This document shows positions 23,742 through 31,055 of a DNA stretch of 31,055 nt, piece after piece; positions within the stretch are counted from its first letter, which is position 1, and every line of letters begins with the position of its first letter. Origin of the DNA: an uncultured Clostridia bacterium (lineage in GTDB: Bacteria; Bacillota; Clostridia; Christensenellales; Aristaeellaceae); assembly GCA_934643825.1 (NCBI GenBank), contig CAKUCW010000032.1, forward strand, positions 1 through 31,055. Direction: 5' to 3'. The notes beneath the pieces were generated by a model. It saw only the letters and a program-made list of their open reading frames with translations. It searched no databases and was not told where the DNA came from. A program made the translations under genes and the position numbers.

Positions 23742-26069
23742 TTGGATGGACAGATAAATGGTACGCAGACGCCTAAAAGGCGCAGACGTGCTGAAGCGCA
23801 GAAAAAAGCTTTTGAAGAGTTTGATCGGCTTCAACAGGAAGAACTTGCTAATGAAGATGGTGTGAAGGAAACCGCTGGTCAGCCGGAAGCGCGGACATAT
23901 ACACAGGAAAAACGCAGCTTTGAAGAATCGGTTGGTTCCCCTGAATTGAACAAGCCGACCATGCCGCGTCCGAATTACGTCCAGAAGCAGGCTTGGGACG
24001 AAGAAAATGATGATGATTTTGACGATTACGACGAAGAAAACGGTGGTAAGAGACGCGGTAGCGGGTGCCTGATCGGCATTATCATTGTGCTGGTTCTGGC
24101 GATCGTGGTCTTCACGCTGGGATGGTTTGTGTTCCCGGAAAAGAAGGATGAACTGCTTTCTCACGTCGGGTTCGCACCTGCTGCAACTGTGACACCCACC
24201 GTTGCGCCTACGGCAGAGCCGACTGCGACGCCTACGGTGATTCCTACGGCAGAGCCGACCGCTACGCCCACGGCGACACCAAGCCCGACGCCCACGCCGA
24301 CTCCGACTCCGAGTCCGACACCTACGCCGACTCCGAGCCCGACGCCTACGGCAACTCCGAGCCCGACGCCTACGCCGACTCCGAGCCCGACGCCTACGCC
24401 GACTCCGAGTCCGACGCCTACGCCGACTCCGAGCCCGACGCCCACGGCAACCCCGAGTCCGACGCCTACGCCGACTCCGAGCCCGACACCTACGGTTGTG
24501 CCGACTCCGACTCCCACGCCTTCGCCTGTGCCGTTTATGGCACAGAGCGCGGAAGCTGTGGAGGATACCGCTCCGGAAAACGTCATCAAAAGCAGCTTTA
24601 TCCTTGCTGATGGCGTGAAGACGGATAGTGTCGTGCGCAGCGAAGAAATCAGCATGGGTGATCCGGACGAGTATTCCGGACAGGGTGGCGTTTTGACATT
24701 CCGCGGCGGTCCGCTTCGTCAGAATGCCGCGTATGGCACAGTCGAGGTTGAGCAGGAACAGCTTTCGGTTATTCGCGGCGTGCGCACGACTAAGCTTGAC
24801 AACACCTATACCGGATTCGGCTATGGCAGCCAGCCGCTGATTGTCAAGTGGTATGGAAACATCCGCCAGATCATGAACATTGAGGATGCATCCCGTAATA
24901 CGACCTCGATGAAAGAAGTGATCGTTCCTTCCAACGATGGAAAGATTTACTTCTACGATTTGGACACGCAGGCCTATTCTCGTCAGCCGATCGACATCGG
25001 TTTCCCGATTACCGCGACGGCAAGTGTGAACCCTTATGGCTTCCCGCTGCTGTATGTCGGACAGTCAAGGGAACAGGTCGCCAATTACAACGGTGTCATT
25101 GGACTGCGCATCTATAACCTGATCAATCAGAAACTGCTGGACTTTGTAACCAGCAAGGATGATGAGGCACTGGGCAAGGATTGCGCAATCAATTCCTCGG
25201 CGCTGATTGAAACGGAATCCGATACCGCCCTCTACACGTCTGAAAACGGTCTGCTGTACACAGTCAGCATGAACACCTATTTCGATCTTGATAACGCTGA
25301 AGTGGTGGTCAGCCCCGAGAAGGTTGCCTATGGTTATACCAGCAATGTCAGGAATGCATCTCAGGGAATTACCGGAAGCGTGGCGGCATACGGCGATTAT
25401 GTCTATTACGGAGACGATTCCGGTGTGCTTCAGTGCGTGGATGTAAACACCATGCAGCCTGTCTGGGTGGTTGCTTTGGGCGACAGCATCATGGCTACCC
25501 CGGCGCTGGAATGCGATGATAACGGAAATGTCAGCCTGTATGTCGGTACGACCATCAATAAGACCGGGCGCAGCGGTCAGGTGCGTCTGATGAAGATCAA
25601 CGCACTGACGGGTGAAACGCTTTGGGAGTGCCAGAGTGAAATCAAGGGCAAATACGCCAGCAGACCGGCAAAAGAAGGACTGTACGCCGGCTTAATGGCA
25701 TCCCCGCTTGTCGGCGACGGTGAGATTAATGATTTGGTTGTCTTCAACGTCAACCGTGTTGTTCAGGAAAGCGGAGATACCTGCGCCGTGGTTTACGCGC
25801 TTGACAAGGAAACCGGTGAAGAAGTTTGGAGCCAGCCGCTCGATGTTGAGTCTGTTTCCTCTCCGATCGGACTGTATCAAAAGGATGGCAAGAGCTATAT
25901 CGTCATGGGCGATGAAGGCGGTACACTTCGCCTGATGGATGGCTTCAGCGGCACGACGATCAGCACACTCAGCTTGGGCAGTGCGATCAAGGCATCTCCT
26001 GCGGCTTATGGCAATCAGATTGTCGTTGGCACGACAGGCGGCATGCTCTACTTCGTTGAAGTGAAATAA
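23742..26069 (+). CDS. Membrane-anchored PQQ-like beta-propeller on a Pro-Thr stalk
   Basis: A 775-residue bitopic protein with four parts. The N-terminal cytoplasmic part (about 1-105) is basic, then very acidic (DDDFDDYDEE). One membrane helix (about 108-131) follows. A Pro/Thr/Ser stalk (about 149-263) is built of 8-residue PTPTPTPS-type units. The outer domain (about 275-775) has PQQ-like propeller blades such as LYVGTTINKTG, ALDKETGEEVWSQPL and VVGTTGGMLYFVEVK. No PQQ-enzyme active site is visible, so a binding or scaffold role is likelier than dehydrogenase activity. The start is TTG 23742 after GAGGTG; the nearby ATG at 23746 is out of frame. It has its own promoter and terminator. Confidence 0.85.
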   Translation: MDGQINGTQTPKRRRRAEAQKKAFEEFDRLQQEELANEDGVKETAGQPEARTYTQEKRSFEESVGSPELNKPTMPRPNYVQKQAWDEENDDDFDDYDEENGGKRRGSGCLIGIIIVLVLAIVVFTLGWFVFPEKKDELLSHVGFAPAATVTPTVAPTAEPTATPTVIPTAEPTATPTATPSPTPTPTPTPSPTPTPTPSPTPTATPSPTPTPTPSPTPTPTPSPTPTPTPSPTPTATPSPTPTPTPSPTPTVVPTPTPTPSPVPFMAQSAEAVEDTAPENVIKSSFILADGVKTDSVVRSEEISMGDPDEYSGQGGVLTFRGGPLRQNAAYGTVEVEQEQLSVIRGVRTTKLDNTYTGFGYGSQPLIVKWYGNIRQIMNIEDASRNTTSMKEVIVPSNDGKIYFYDLDTQAYSRQPIDIGFPITATASVNPYGFPLLYVGQSREQVANYNGVIGLRIYNLINQKLLDFVTSKDDEALGKDCAINSSALIETESDTALYTSENGLLYTVSMNTYFDLDNAEVVVSPEKVAYGYTSNVRNASQGITGSVAAYGDYVYYGDDSGVLQCVDVNTMQPVWVVALGDSIMATPALECDDNGNVSLYVGTTINKTGRSGQVRLMKINALTGETLWECQSEIKGKYASRPAKEGLYAGLMASPLVGDGEINDLVVFNVNRVVQESGDTCAVVYALDKETGEEVWSQPLDVESVSSPIGLYQKDGKSYIVMGDEGGTLRLMDGFSGTTISTLSLGSAIKASPAAYGNQIVVGTTGGMLYFVEVK
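24290..24500 (+). repeat. Tandem 24-base repeats coding the Pro-Thr stalk
   Basis: A 24-base unit (consensus CCGACGCCTACG followed by CCGACTCCGAGC) repeats about eight times with few changes, mainly C/T at third positions and ACG to GCA swaps. Each unit codes PTPTPTPS or PTPTATPS. Near-identity at the DNA level implies recent copy-number change and a risk of slippage or assembly error. Confidence 0.85.
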
Positions 26070-26091
26070 CCGCAAAAAGAACCATGTGGCA

Positions 26092-26127
26092 CGCCGCCGC
26101 GGGAAAAAACCTGCGGCGGCGCGTTTT
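26092..26127 (+). terminator. Intrinsic terminator after the propeller gene
   Basis: A 12-bp GC-rich stem with one G-T pair (26092-26103 with 26110-26121), a six-A loop, then CGTTTTC. Confidence 0.85.
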
Positions 26128-26156
26128 CTATTGACTTATCACAGGAGGATAGGAAC

Positions 26157-27653
26157 ATGCACACCTACGTTATTGCGCTTGACCAGGGGACAACCAGTTC
26201 GCGTGCAGTGCTTTTTGATGAAAAAGCACACATCGTTGCGATGAAGAGCTATGAGTTTGAGCAGCTTTATCCACAGCCGGGCTGGGTTGAGCATGATCCG
26301 GCAGCTATTTTGAATACGCAGATTGATGCATTGCGCGAAGTTGTTCGCATCAGCGGCGTACCGCTCGAAAATATCGCAGCAATCGGCATTACCAATCAGC
26401 GCGAAACAACGCTTCTCTGGGATAGAAAAACCGGGAGACCTCTCCATAATGCAATCGTCTGGCAATGCCGAAGAACGGCGCCGATCGTAGCGCGGTTGTG
26501 TGAAGAGGGGCTTGAGGAACATATTCGAAAGACGACCGGTCTTGTTCCGGACGCTTATTTTTCCGGAAGCAAGCTAAGCTGGCTGCTCGATACGCTTGAC
26601 TTGCACGAACGAGCGAAAAATGGCGAAATCTGTTTCGGTACAGTGGATAGTTTTCTGGCATGGAACCTTGTCAGCGGACGTCCGCATGTCACGGATGCAA
26701 CAAATGCGAGCCGCACAATGCTTTATGATATTCATAAAAACGATTGGGATGACACGCTGCTTCAGGCGCTGAATATTCCGAAGAGTGTTTTGCCGCATGT
26801 TGTCGACACCTCCGGTGTGATCGGCATGCTGGAACCGTCCATTCTTGGGCGTGCGATTCCGGTTGCGGCGCTTTGCGGAGATCAGCATAGTGCTTTGTTT
26901 GGGCAGGGATGTTTTGAACCGGGCATGATGAAAAATACTTACGGAACGGGCTGTTTCCTTCTGATGAATACGGGTGATACACCTGCCGTCAGCAAAAACG
27001 GACTTGTTTCGACGATCGCGTGGAGGATCGGGGGACAATGCACATATGCGCTGGAAGGCAGCGTGTTTGTGGCAGGAGCGGCAATTCAATGGCTGCGCGA
27101 TGAATTGAAAGTGATTGAACGCGCATCTGAGACGGAGACGATTGCTCGTTCGCTGAAGGACAATGGCGGCGTATATATGGTTCCGACCTTTACGGGGCTT
27201 GGTGCACCGTATTGGGATATGTATAGCCGTGGACTCATTATCGGCTTGACGAGAGGCACCGGACGGGCACATATTGTTCGTGCAGCGCTTGAATCCATTG
27301 CCTATCAATCGGCTGATTTGGTCAGCGCGATGGCGTCCGATTGCGGCAGACAGCCTACAGAGCTGCGCGTAGACGGAGGCGCAAGCGCGAATCAGTTCCT
27401 GATGCAATTCCAATCGGATGTATTGGGCTGCAAAGTCGTTCGCCCTGCTGTGATCGAAACAACCGCGCTTGGTGCGGCGCTGCTGGCAGGTTTGGCGGTT
27501 GGTGTATGGAAGGATATGGATGAAATTCGCAGGATTTGGCAGATGGACATCAGCCTTACGCCGCAGATGAATGATGAGCAGCGCGAAGCTTCTATGCGCG
27601 GCTGGCATCGTGCGCTTAAACGCAGTATGAAATGGGCTTCTGAGGAAGATTAA
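26157..27653 (+). CDS. glpK: Glycerol kinase
   Basis: A 498-residue FGGY-family kinase making glycerol 3-phosphate from glycerol and ATP. It opens with ALDQGTTSSRAVLFDEKA, has the NQRETTLLWDRKTG motif, the GDQHSALFGQGCFEPGMMKN region, then GTGCFLLMNTG and a C-terminal VDGGASANQFLMQFQSD. The length is standard. In Bacillota the conserved His of the phosphotransferase site controls activity; I did not place it with confidence. AGGAGG lies eight bases before ATG 26157. No glpF or glpD is adjacent, so it appears to be a single gene. No clear promoter sits in the short gap after the terminator. Confidence 0.95.
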   Translation: MHTYVIALDQGTTSSRAVLFDEKAHIVAMKSYEFEQLYPQPGWVEHDPAAILNTQIDALREVVRISGVPLENIAAIGITNQRETTLLWDRKTGRPLHNAIVWQCRRTAPIVARLCEEGLEEHIRKTTGLVPDAYFSGSKLSWLLDTLDLHERAKNGEICFGTVDSFLAWNLVSGRPHVTDATNASRTMLYDIHKNDWDDTLLQALNIPKSVLPHVVDTSGVIGMLEPSILGRAIPVAALCGDQHSALFGQGCFEPGMMKNTYGTGCFLLMNTGDTPAVSKNGLVSTIAWRIGGQCTYALEGSVFVAGAAIQWLRDELKVIERASETETIARSLKDNGGVYMVPTFTGLGAPYWDMYSRGLIIGLTRGTGRAHIVRAALESIAYQSADLVSAMASDCGRQPTELRVDGGASANQFLMQFQSDVLGCKVVRPAVIETTALGAALLAGLAVGVWKDMDEIRRIWQMDISLTPQMNDEQREASMRGWHRALKRSMKWASEED

Positions 27654-27953
27654 AGGAATTTTTGCTCGGTCGATAGGTTTTTTGTAAACCCGTGTCGAAT
27701 TAACCTTTGAACACTTTTTGTAAGCGAAGAAAACATGGTTTCTGTTTCGATCTGATTGTTGTAAAGGGATAGACGCGTCAGCTTTAGCGGGTGCATGTGA
27801 CGCGTATTTATGGAGAAAAGCTTATCAAAATAGGTTCATTCCACCATTTTATGATGAAATTTAGCGAATTACTGAATATAAACGTAAAAAAATGCATGAA
27901 TGATGCAGGAATGAGCAAAAAAACGGCGAAAAAGAGTAGGGCGGTGAAGGACG
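27654..27953. other. 300-base gap before dnaG
   Basis: No credible gene: a plus frame from 27791 has no ribosome site and overlaps the dnaG start. An inverted repeat ACGCGTCA (27773-27780) and TGACGCGT (27798-27805) with a 17-base loop is followed by ATTTAT, so it may be a weak terminator or a leader hairpin. The last 100 bases are AT-rich and hold a TATGAT (27850-27855) that could be a -10 box, but no matching -35 is present. The dnaG-rpoD promoter probably lies here. Confidence 0.5.
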
Positions 27954-29708
27954 ATGGCAGGCAGGATACCTCAAGGCTGGCTTGACGAGCTTCGGGATCG
28001 GGCAGACATCGTTCAGGTGGTTTCCCGATATGTTCAGCTGACCCCTAAGGGTGGTCGCTACTGGGGGCTTTGCCCTTTTCACGGAGAAAAGACACCTTCA
28101 TTTACTGTTAACCCACAGCGGCAGATGTATTATTGCTTCGGCTGTCATGCGGGTGGAAGTGCCATTACATTTGTAATGGAAATGGAACATCTGGAATTCA
28201 TGGATGCAGTAAAACTGCTTGCCGAACAGGTGCACATGGACATGCCTCAGCTGGCGCCGAGCAGGGAGGACGCGGAGAGCAAATCCCGCAAAGAACGTCT
28301 GTACGAGGTTAACCGCCAATGTGCCCGTTTTTTTCACAGTCAATTGTGGAAGCCGGAGAGCAGTGAAATCCTCGCGTATCTTCACGACAGAGGCTTAACG
28401 GACAGCACAATCCGCATATTCGGTTTGGGCGCAACGCCGAAAAACAGCGATGGCGCAACAAGAGCGATGCGTGAAGCCGGGTTCACGGATGATGAACTGG
28501 TCAGCGCAGGAATCTCTGTCAGGCGCGAAGGACGGGTATACGATATGTTCCGTCAACGCGCAATCTTTCCGATTATCGATGCACAGGGGCGTGTACTTGG
28601 CTTTGGCGGACGCGCTCTCGGTGACACAAAACCCAAATATCTCAATACAGGAGATACCCCGATCTTCAATAAAAGGCAGGGCGTTTTTGCTGCCAACCTG
28701 CTGAAGAAACAGCGTGGATTGAAACGGGTTATTCTGACAGAGGGGTATATGGACGTCATCGCATTGGTTCAGGCAGGCATACCGGGTGTGTGTGCAACCC
28801 TTGGCACAGCACTGACATTGGAGCAGGCTCGTCTGCTTAAACGTTATGCGCCTGAAGTGTGGGTTTCTTATGACGGCGATGCCGCCGGACAGCATGCGAT
28901 ACTGCGTGCGCTGGATATCTTTGAGGAAGAAGGTATGTCTGCGCGTGTGCTTGATTTCCCGGGCGGTATGGATCCGGATGAGTACGTTCGAACATACGGA
29001 GTGCAGGGCATCGACAAACTTGAACCGATGGACGCGACGGCTTATCGCATGAAACAGGAAGCCGCGAATCATGATCTTTCCACTCAGGAAGGTCGAACGG
29101 CTTATGCGATTGCTTGTGCAAAGTATCTGGCAAAAGTGAAAGAACCTGTTGAGCTTGAAAACTATGTTCGTCAGTTGATGTTGTCCACCGGGTTTACGCG
29201 TGAAGTGCTGCTTGCACAGATCGGACGCACGGAAATGATTCAGGAAGATAAGCGTTCGACCTATCGGCATGCAGCACGTCCGTTGGAAGAAAAAAATGAA
29301 GGCGTTGATACCGAAACGTCTTCGGCGGAAAAACAGCTGCTTGTTTTGTTAGCAGATGGAAATGTGGAACAGGGTACGGTATCCGCAGATGACTTTATAT
29401 CGCCTAAACATCGCATGCTTGCGCAGAAGCTGCTTTCCGGCATGAGCCCGGCGGCTATTCTGGAAGAGATCGACGATGAGGACGAACGCAGCAGAATAGC
29501 GAATCTGCTCCAGCGCGACAGCGGCGCAGGTGAGCAGGAATTGAAGATGGTAGCGGATTGTCTGCGTGTTTTACAGAAAAAGAAAATGGAAAACCAGATT
29601 AAAGTGCTGCAGGAACAAATGAGTACACAGACAGGCGAGGAAAAGCGCAGCACACTGATGAAAATACAGAAATTGGCTTTGGAAATCAAGACCGGGAGAA
29701 GGGAATGA
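27954..29708 (+). CDS. dnaG: DNA primase
   Basis: A 584-residue replicative primase that makes RNA primers at the fork. The zinc ribbon has Cys40, His43, Cys61 and Cys64 (CPFH...CFGC). The catalytic TOPRIM region includes TEGYMDVIALVQAGI with Glu263 and the YDGDAAGQ motif with Asp307. The C-terminal part (about 440-584) is helical and charged, as in the helicase-binding domain, with the usual low conservation. ATG 27954 follows a modest GAAGG site. The stop lies six bases before the rpoD GTG, giving the dnaG-rpoD pair of the macromolecular synthesis operon. Confidence 0.95.
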   Translation: MAGRIPQGWLDELRDRADIVQVVSRYVQLTPKGGRYWGLCPFHGEKTPSFTVNPQRQMYYCFGCHAGGSAITFVMEMEHLEFMDAVKLLAEQVHMDMPQLAPSREDAESKSRKERLYEVNRQCARFFHSQLWKPESSEILAYLHDRGLTDSTIRIFGLGATPKNSDGATRAMREAGFTDDELVSAGISVRREGRVYDMFRQRAIFPIIDAQGRVLGFGGRALGDTKPKYLNTGDTPIFNKRQGVFAANLLKKQRGLKRVILTEGYMDVIALVQAGIPGVCATLGTALTLEQARLLKRYAPEVWVSYDGDAAGQHAILRALDIFEEEGMSARVLDFPGGMDPDEYVRTYGVQGIDKLEPMDATAYRMKQEAANHDLSTQEGRTAYAIACAKYLAKVKEPVELENYVRQLMLSTGFTREVLLAQIGRTEMIQEDKRSTYRHAARPLEEKNEGVDTETSSAEKQLLVLLADGNVEQGTVSADDFISPKHRMLAQKLLSGMSPAAILEEIDDEDERSRIANLLQRDSGAGEQELKMVADCLRVLQKKKMENQIKVLQEQMSTQTGEEKRSTLMKIQKLALEIKTGRRE

Positions 29709-29714
29709 TCGTTA

Positions 29715-30812
29715 GTGGCATTAAATAAGGAACAAGCACAGCAAAAGGTGAAAGAGATTCTCGCTCTTGCGCGTAATGAAAAGAAAACACTGACTTATCA
29801 GGATGTAATGAATAAGCTCAGCGATTTGGATATCGACGCGGATGCCATTGATGCAGTATTTGAAACACTTGAGTCCGAGGGCATCAATGTAATTAACGCC
29901 ACGGAAGACGAGACTTCCGTTCTGCCTTCCGATGTTGGCAGCGCGGACATGGATTTGTCCGTCCCTGAAGGTATCAGCATCGATGACCCTGTTCGTATGT
30001 ATCTCAAGGAAATCGGCAAAGTCCCCCTGCTGACGGCTGAAGAGGAAATCGAAATTGCCAAGCAGATGGAAATGGGCGGCGAAGTTGCGGAAGCAGCGAA
30101 GAAGAAGCTGGCGGAAGCTAACCTCCGACTGGTTGTTTCTATTGCAAAGCGTTATGTGGGACGTGGCATGCTGTTTCTGGATCTGATTCAGGAAGGCAAC
30201 TTGGGCTTGATCAAAGCTGTTGAAAAGTTCAATTACACCAAGGGCTTTAAATTCTCGACGTATGCAACGTGGTGGATTCGTCAGGCGATTACGCGTGCCA
30301 TCGCAGATCAGGCGAGAACCATTCGCATCCCGGTTCACATGGTTGAAACGATCAATAAGCTGATTCGTGTCAGCCGTCAGTTGCTGCAGGAAAAAGGTCG
30401 TGAACCGCAGCCGGAAGAAATTGCCGAAGCTATGGGCATCAGCGTCGAGAAGGTTCGCGAAATCATCAAGATTGCTCAGGAACCCGTTTCGCTGGAAACG
30501 CCTATCGGTGAGGAAGAGGACTCCCACCTCGGCGACTTTATTCAGGATGACGATGCGCCGCCGCCTGCGGAAGCTGCTTCCTTTACGCTGATGAAAGAGC
30601 AATTGATGGGTGTATTGGATACACTGACTCCGCGTGAGAAGAAAGTGCTGTCCCTGCGCTTTGGTCTTGAAGATGGTCGCCAGCGCACGCTGGAAGAGGT
30701 TGGACAGGAGTTTAACGTCACCCGTGAGCGTATCCGTCAGATTGAAGCGAAGGCTCTGCGCAAACTGCGTCATCCCAGCCGCAGCAAAAAGCTGAAGGAT
30801 TATTTGGAATAA
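29715..30812 (+). CDS. rpoD: Primary sigma factor RpoD (SigA)
   Basis: A 365-residue housekeeping sigma factor. Region 1.1 (about 1-75) is short but present, region 1.2 begins DDPVRMYLKEIGKVPLL. Region 2 (near 138-210) holds EANLRLVVSIAKRYVGRGM and the melting segment KGFKFSTYATWWIRQAI. Region 3 spans about 220-290. Region 4 has DGRQRTLEEVGQEFNVTRER and IRQIEAKALRKLRHP. Its promoters should be TTGACA/TATAAT, in agreement with those listed here. GTG 29715 is used, with GAAGGGA 5-11 bases upstream; no other start fits. It is co-directional with dnaG and followed by a terminator. Confidence 0.97.
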   Translation: MALNKEQAQQKVKEILALARNEKKTLTYQDVMNKLSDLDIDADAIDAVFETLESEGINVINATEDETSVLPSDVGSADMDLSVPEGISIDDPVRMYLKEIGKVPLLTAEEEIEIAKQMEMGGEVAEAAKKKLAEANLRLVVSIAKRYVGRGMLFLDLIQEGNLGLIKAVEKFNYTKGFKFSTYATWWIRQAITRAIADQARTIRIPVHMVETINKLIRVSRQLLQEKGREPQPEEIAEAMGISVEKVREIIKIAQEPVSLETPIGEEEDSHLGDFIQDDDAPPPAEAASFTLMKEQLMGVLDTLTPREKKVLSLRFGLEDGRQRTLEEVGQEFNVTRERIRQIEAKALRKLRHPSRSKKLKDYLE

Positions 30813-30819
30813 TGAAGGA

Positions 30820-30851
30820 GGAAGAGGCAAAGTGTGTGTCTCTTCCTTTTT
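30820..30851 (+). terminator. Intrinsic terminator after rpoD
   Basis: A 7-bp stem GGAAGAG / CTCTTCC (30820-30826 with 30840-30846), a 13-base loop and five Ts directly after it. Confidence 0.85.
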
Positions 30852-31055
30852 GTTATATGGAGAATTATGTAAAACTGCCCGCGGGAGCAAAACTGCAATG
30901 TTTTGCGGACTTCGGCGGAAGTGCAAGCGGGTTAAGCCCGCTTCAGACTGTAGACAAAAAGCTATTCTCCCCCTTCGGGGGGGGAGAATAGCCCTTTCCG
31001 CAAATGAAAGAATAGCTGAATTTCTTGATTTTGCTATTCAAGCCAAGTTTGCTTA
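30852..31055. other. Intergenic right edge with small inverted repeats
   Basis: No gene with a ribosome site is visible on either strand. It holds an inverted repeat AAGCGGG/CCCGCTT (30925-30931 with 30937-30943) and the terminator-like hairpin listed separately. The short sequence TCAGACTGTAGACAAA beside it recalls intergenic repeats in gut Bacillota, from memory only. Confidence 0.45.
30956..30992 (-). terminator. Minus-strand terminator for a gene beyond the window
   Basis: A perfect 13-bp stem (30961-30973 with 30980-30992) closing a six-base loop. Read on the minus strand it is followed by CTTTTTG, so it should end a converging gene that lies to the right of the window. On the plus strand no T-run follows. 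Confidence 0.75.

Noticed and set aside
24161..24655. Gly-Val repeat protein on the minus strand
   Set aside because: It is the reverse reading of the Pro-Thr stalk repeats, not a separate gene.
27791..27985. A 64-residue plus frame before dnaG
   Set aside because: No ribosome site, lysine-rich low-quality sequence, and overlap with the dnaG start in another frame.
29721..30926. A 401-residue minus-strand frame opposite rpoD
   Set aside because: Antisense shadow of a well-identified sigma factor; Phe/Asn-rich and without a family match.

Overview
The window is a stretch of core chromosome from a spore-forming member of the Bacillota. It is most likely an anaerobic clostridium-like organism of moderate GC, possibly an uncultured gut lineage. 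The evidence is a complete spoIIIAA-AH operon, dnaG-rpoD in Bacillota order, an Asp23/AmaP/DUF2273 module, an ArgR repressor and Shine-Dalgarno-led genes with frequent GTG/TTG starts. Almost everything reads on the plus strand. I see no insertion sequence, prophage, CRISPR array, tRNA or rRNA.

Layout. 1-0.9 kb: an intergenic edge and a small two-helix membrane protein. 0.9-3.3 kb: a cysteine desulfurase and ThiI, a sulfur-relay pair for tRNA 4-thiouridine, closed by a terminator. 3.3-7.7 kb: spoIIIA, which builds the channel between mother cell and forespore; its AF, AG and AH products are unusually short. 7.7-14.4 kb: a long, tightly packed unit of asp23, amaP, DUF2273, nusB, a TsaD-like M22 protein, folD, xseA, xseB, ispA and a DUF212 membrane protein.

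14.4-15.6 kb holds the most notable item. It is a ~0.6 kb gene-free block with its own strong promoter, a long-range terminal stem, several internal helices and an intrinsic terminator, followed at once by a small multi-helix membrane protein. Position (ispA/DUF212 upstream, dxs-tlyA-nadK-argR-recN downstream), length and partner protein identify it as OLE RNA (ornate, large, extremophilic) with its partner OapA. This RNA-protein complex sits at the membrane and is linked to Mg2+ homeostasis and stress tolerance in the Bacillota that carry it. 15.7-21.5 kb continues with dxs, tlyA, nadK, argR and recN.

21.6-26.1 kb is more lineage-specific: a minus-strand secreted SH3/VanW protein, an orphan protein with a Trp-Pro4-Cys motif, a ~400-base stretch of unclear content, and a membrane-anchored beta-propeller on a long Pro-Thr stalk encoded by 24-base repeats. 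26.1-31.0 kb: glycerol kinase, a 300-base gap, primase and the main sigma factor, then a terminator and a converging minus-strand terminator for a gene beyond the window.

The genes mostly serve housekeeping: tRNA thiolation, isoprenoid supply (dxs, ispA), one-carbon metabolism, NADP synthesis, DNA repair (exonuclease VII, RecN), rRNA methylation, replication start and transcription. Sporulation and envelope functions are added to these.
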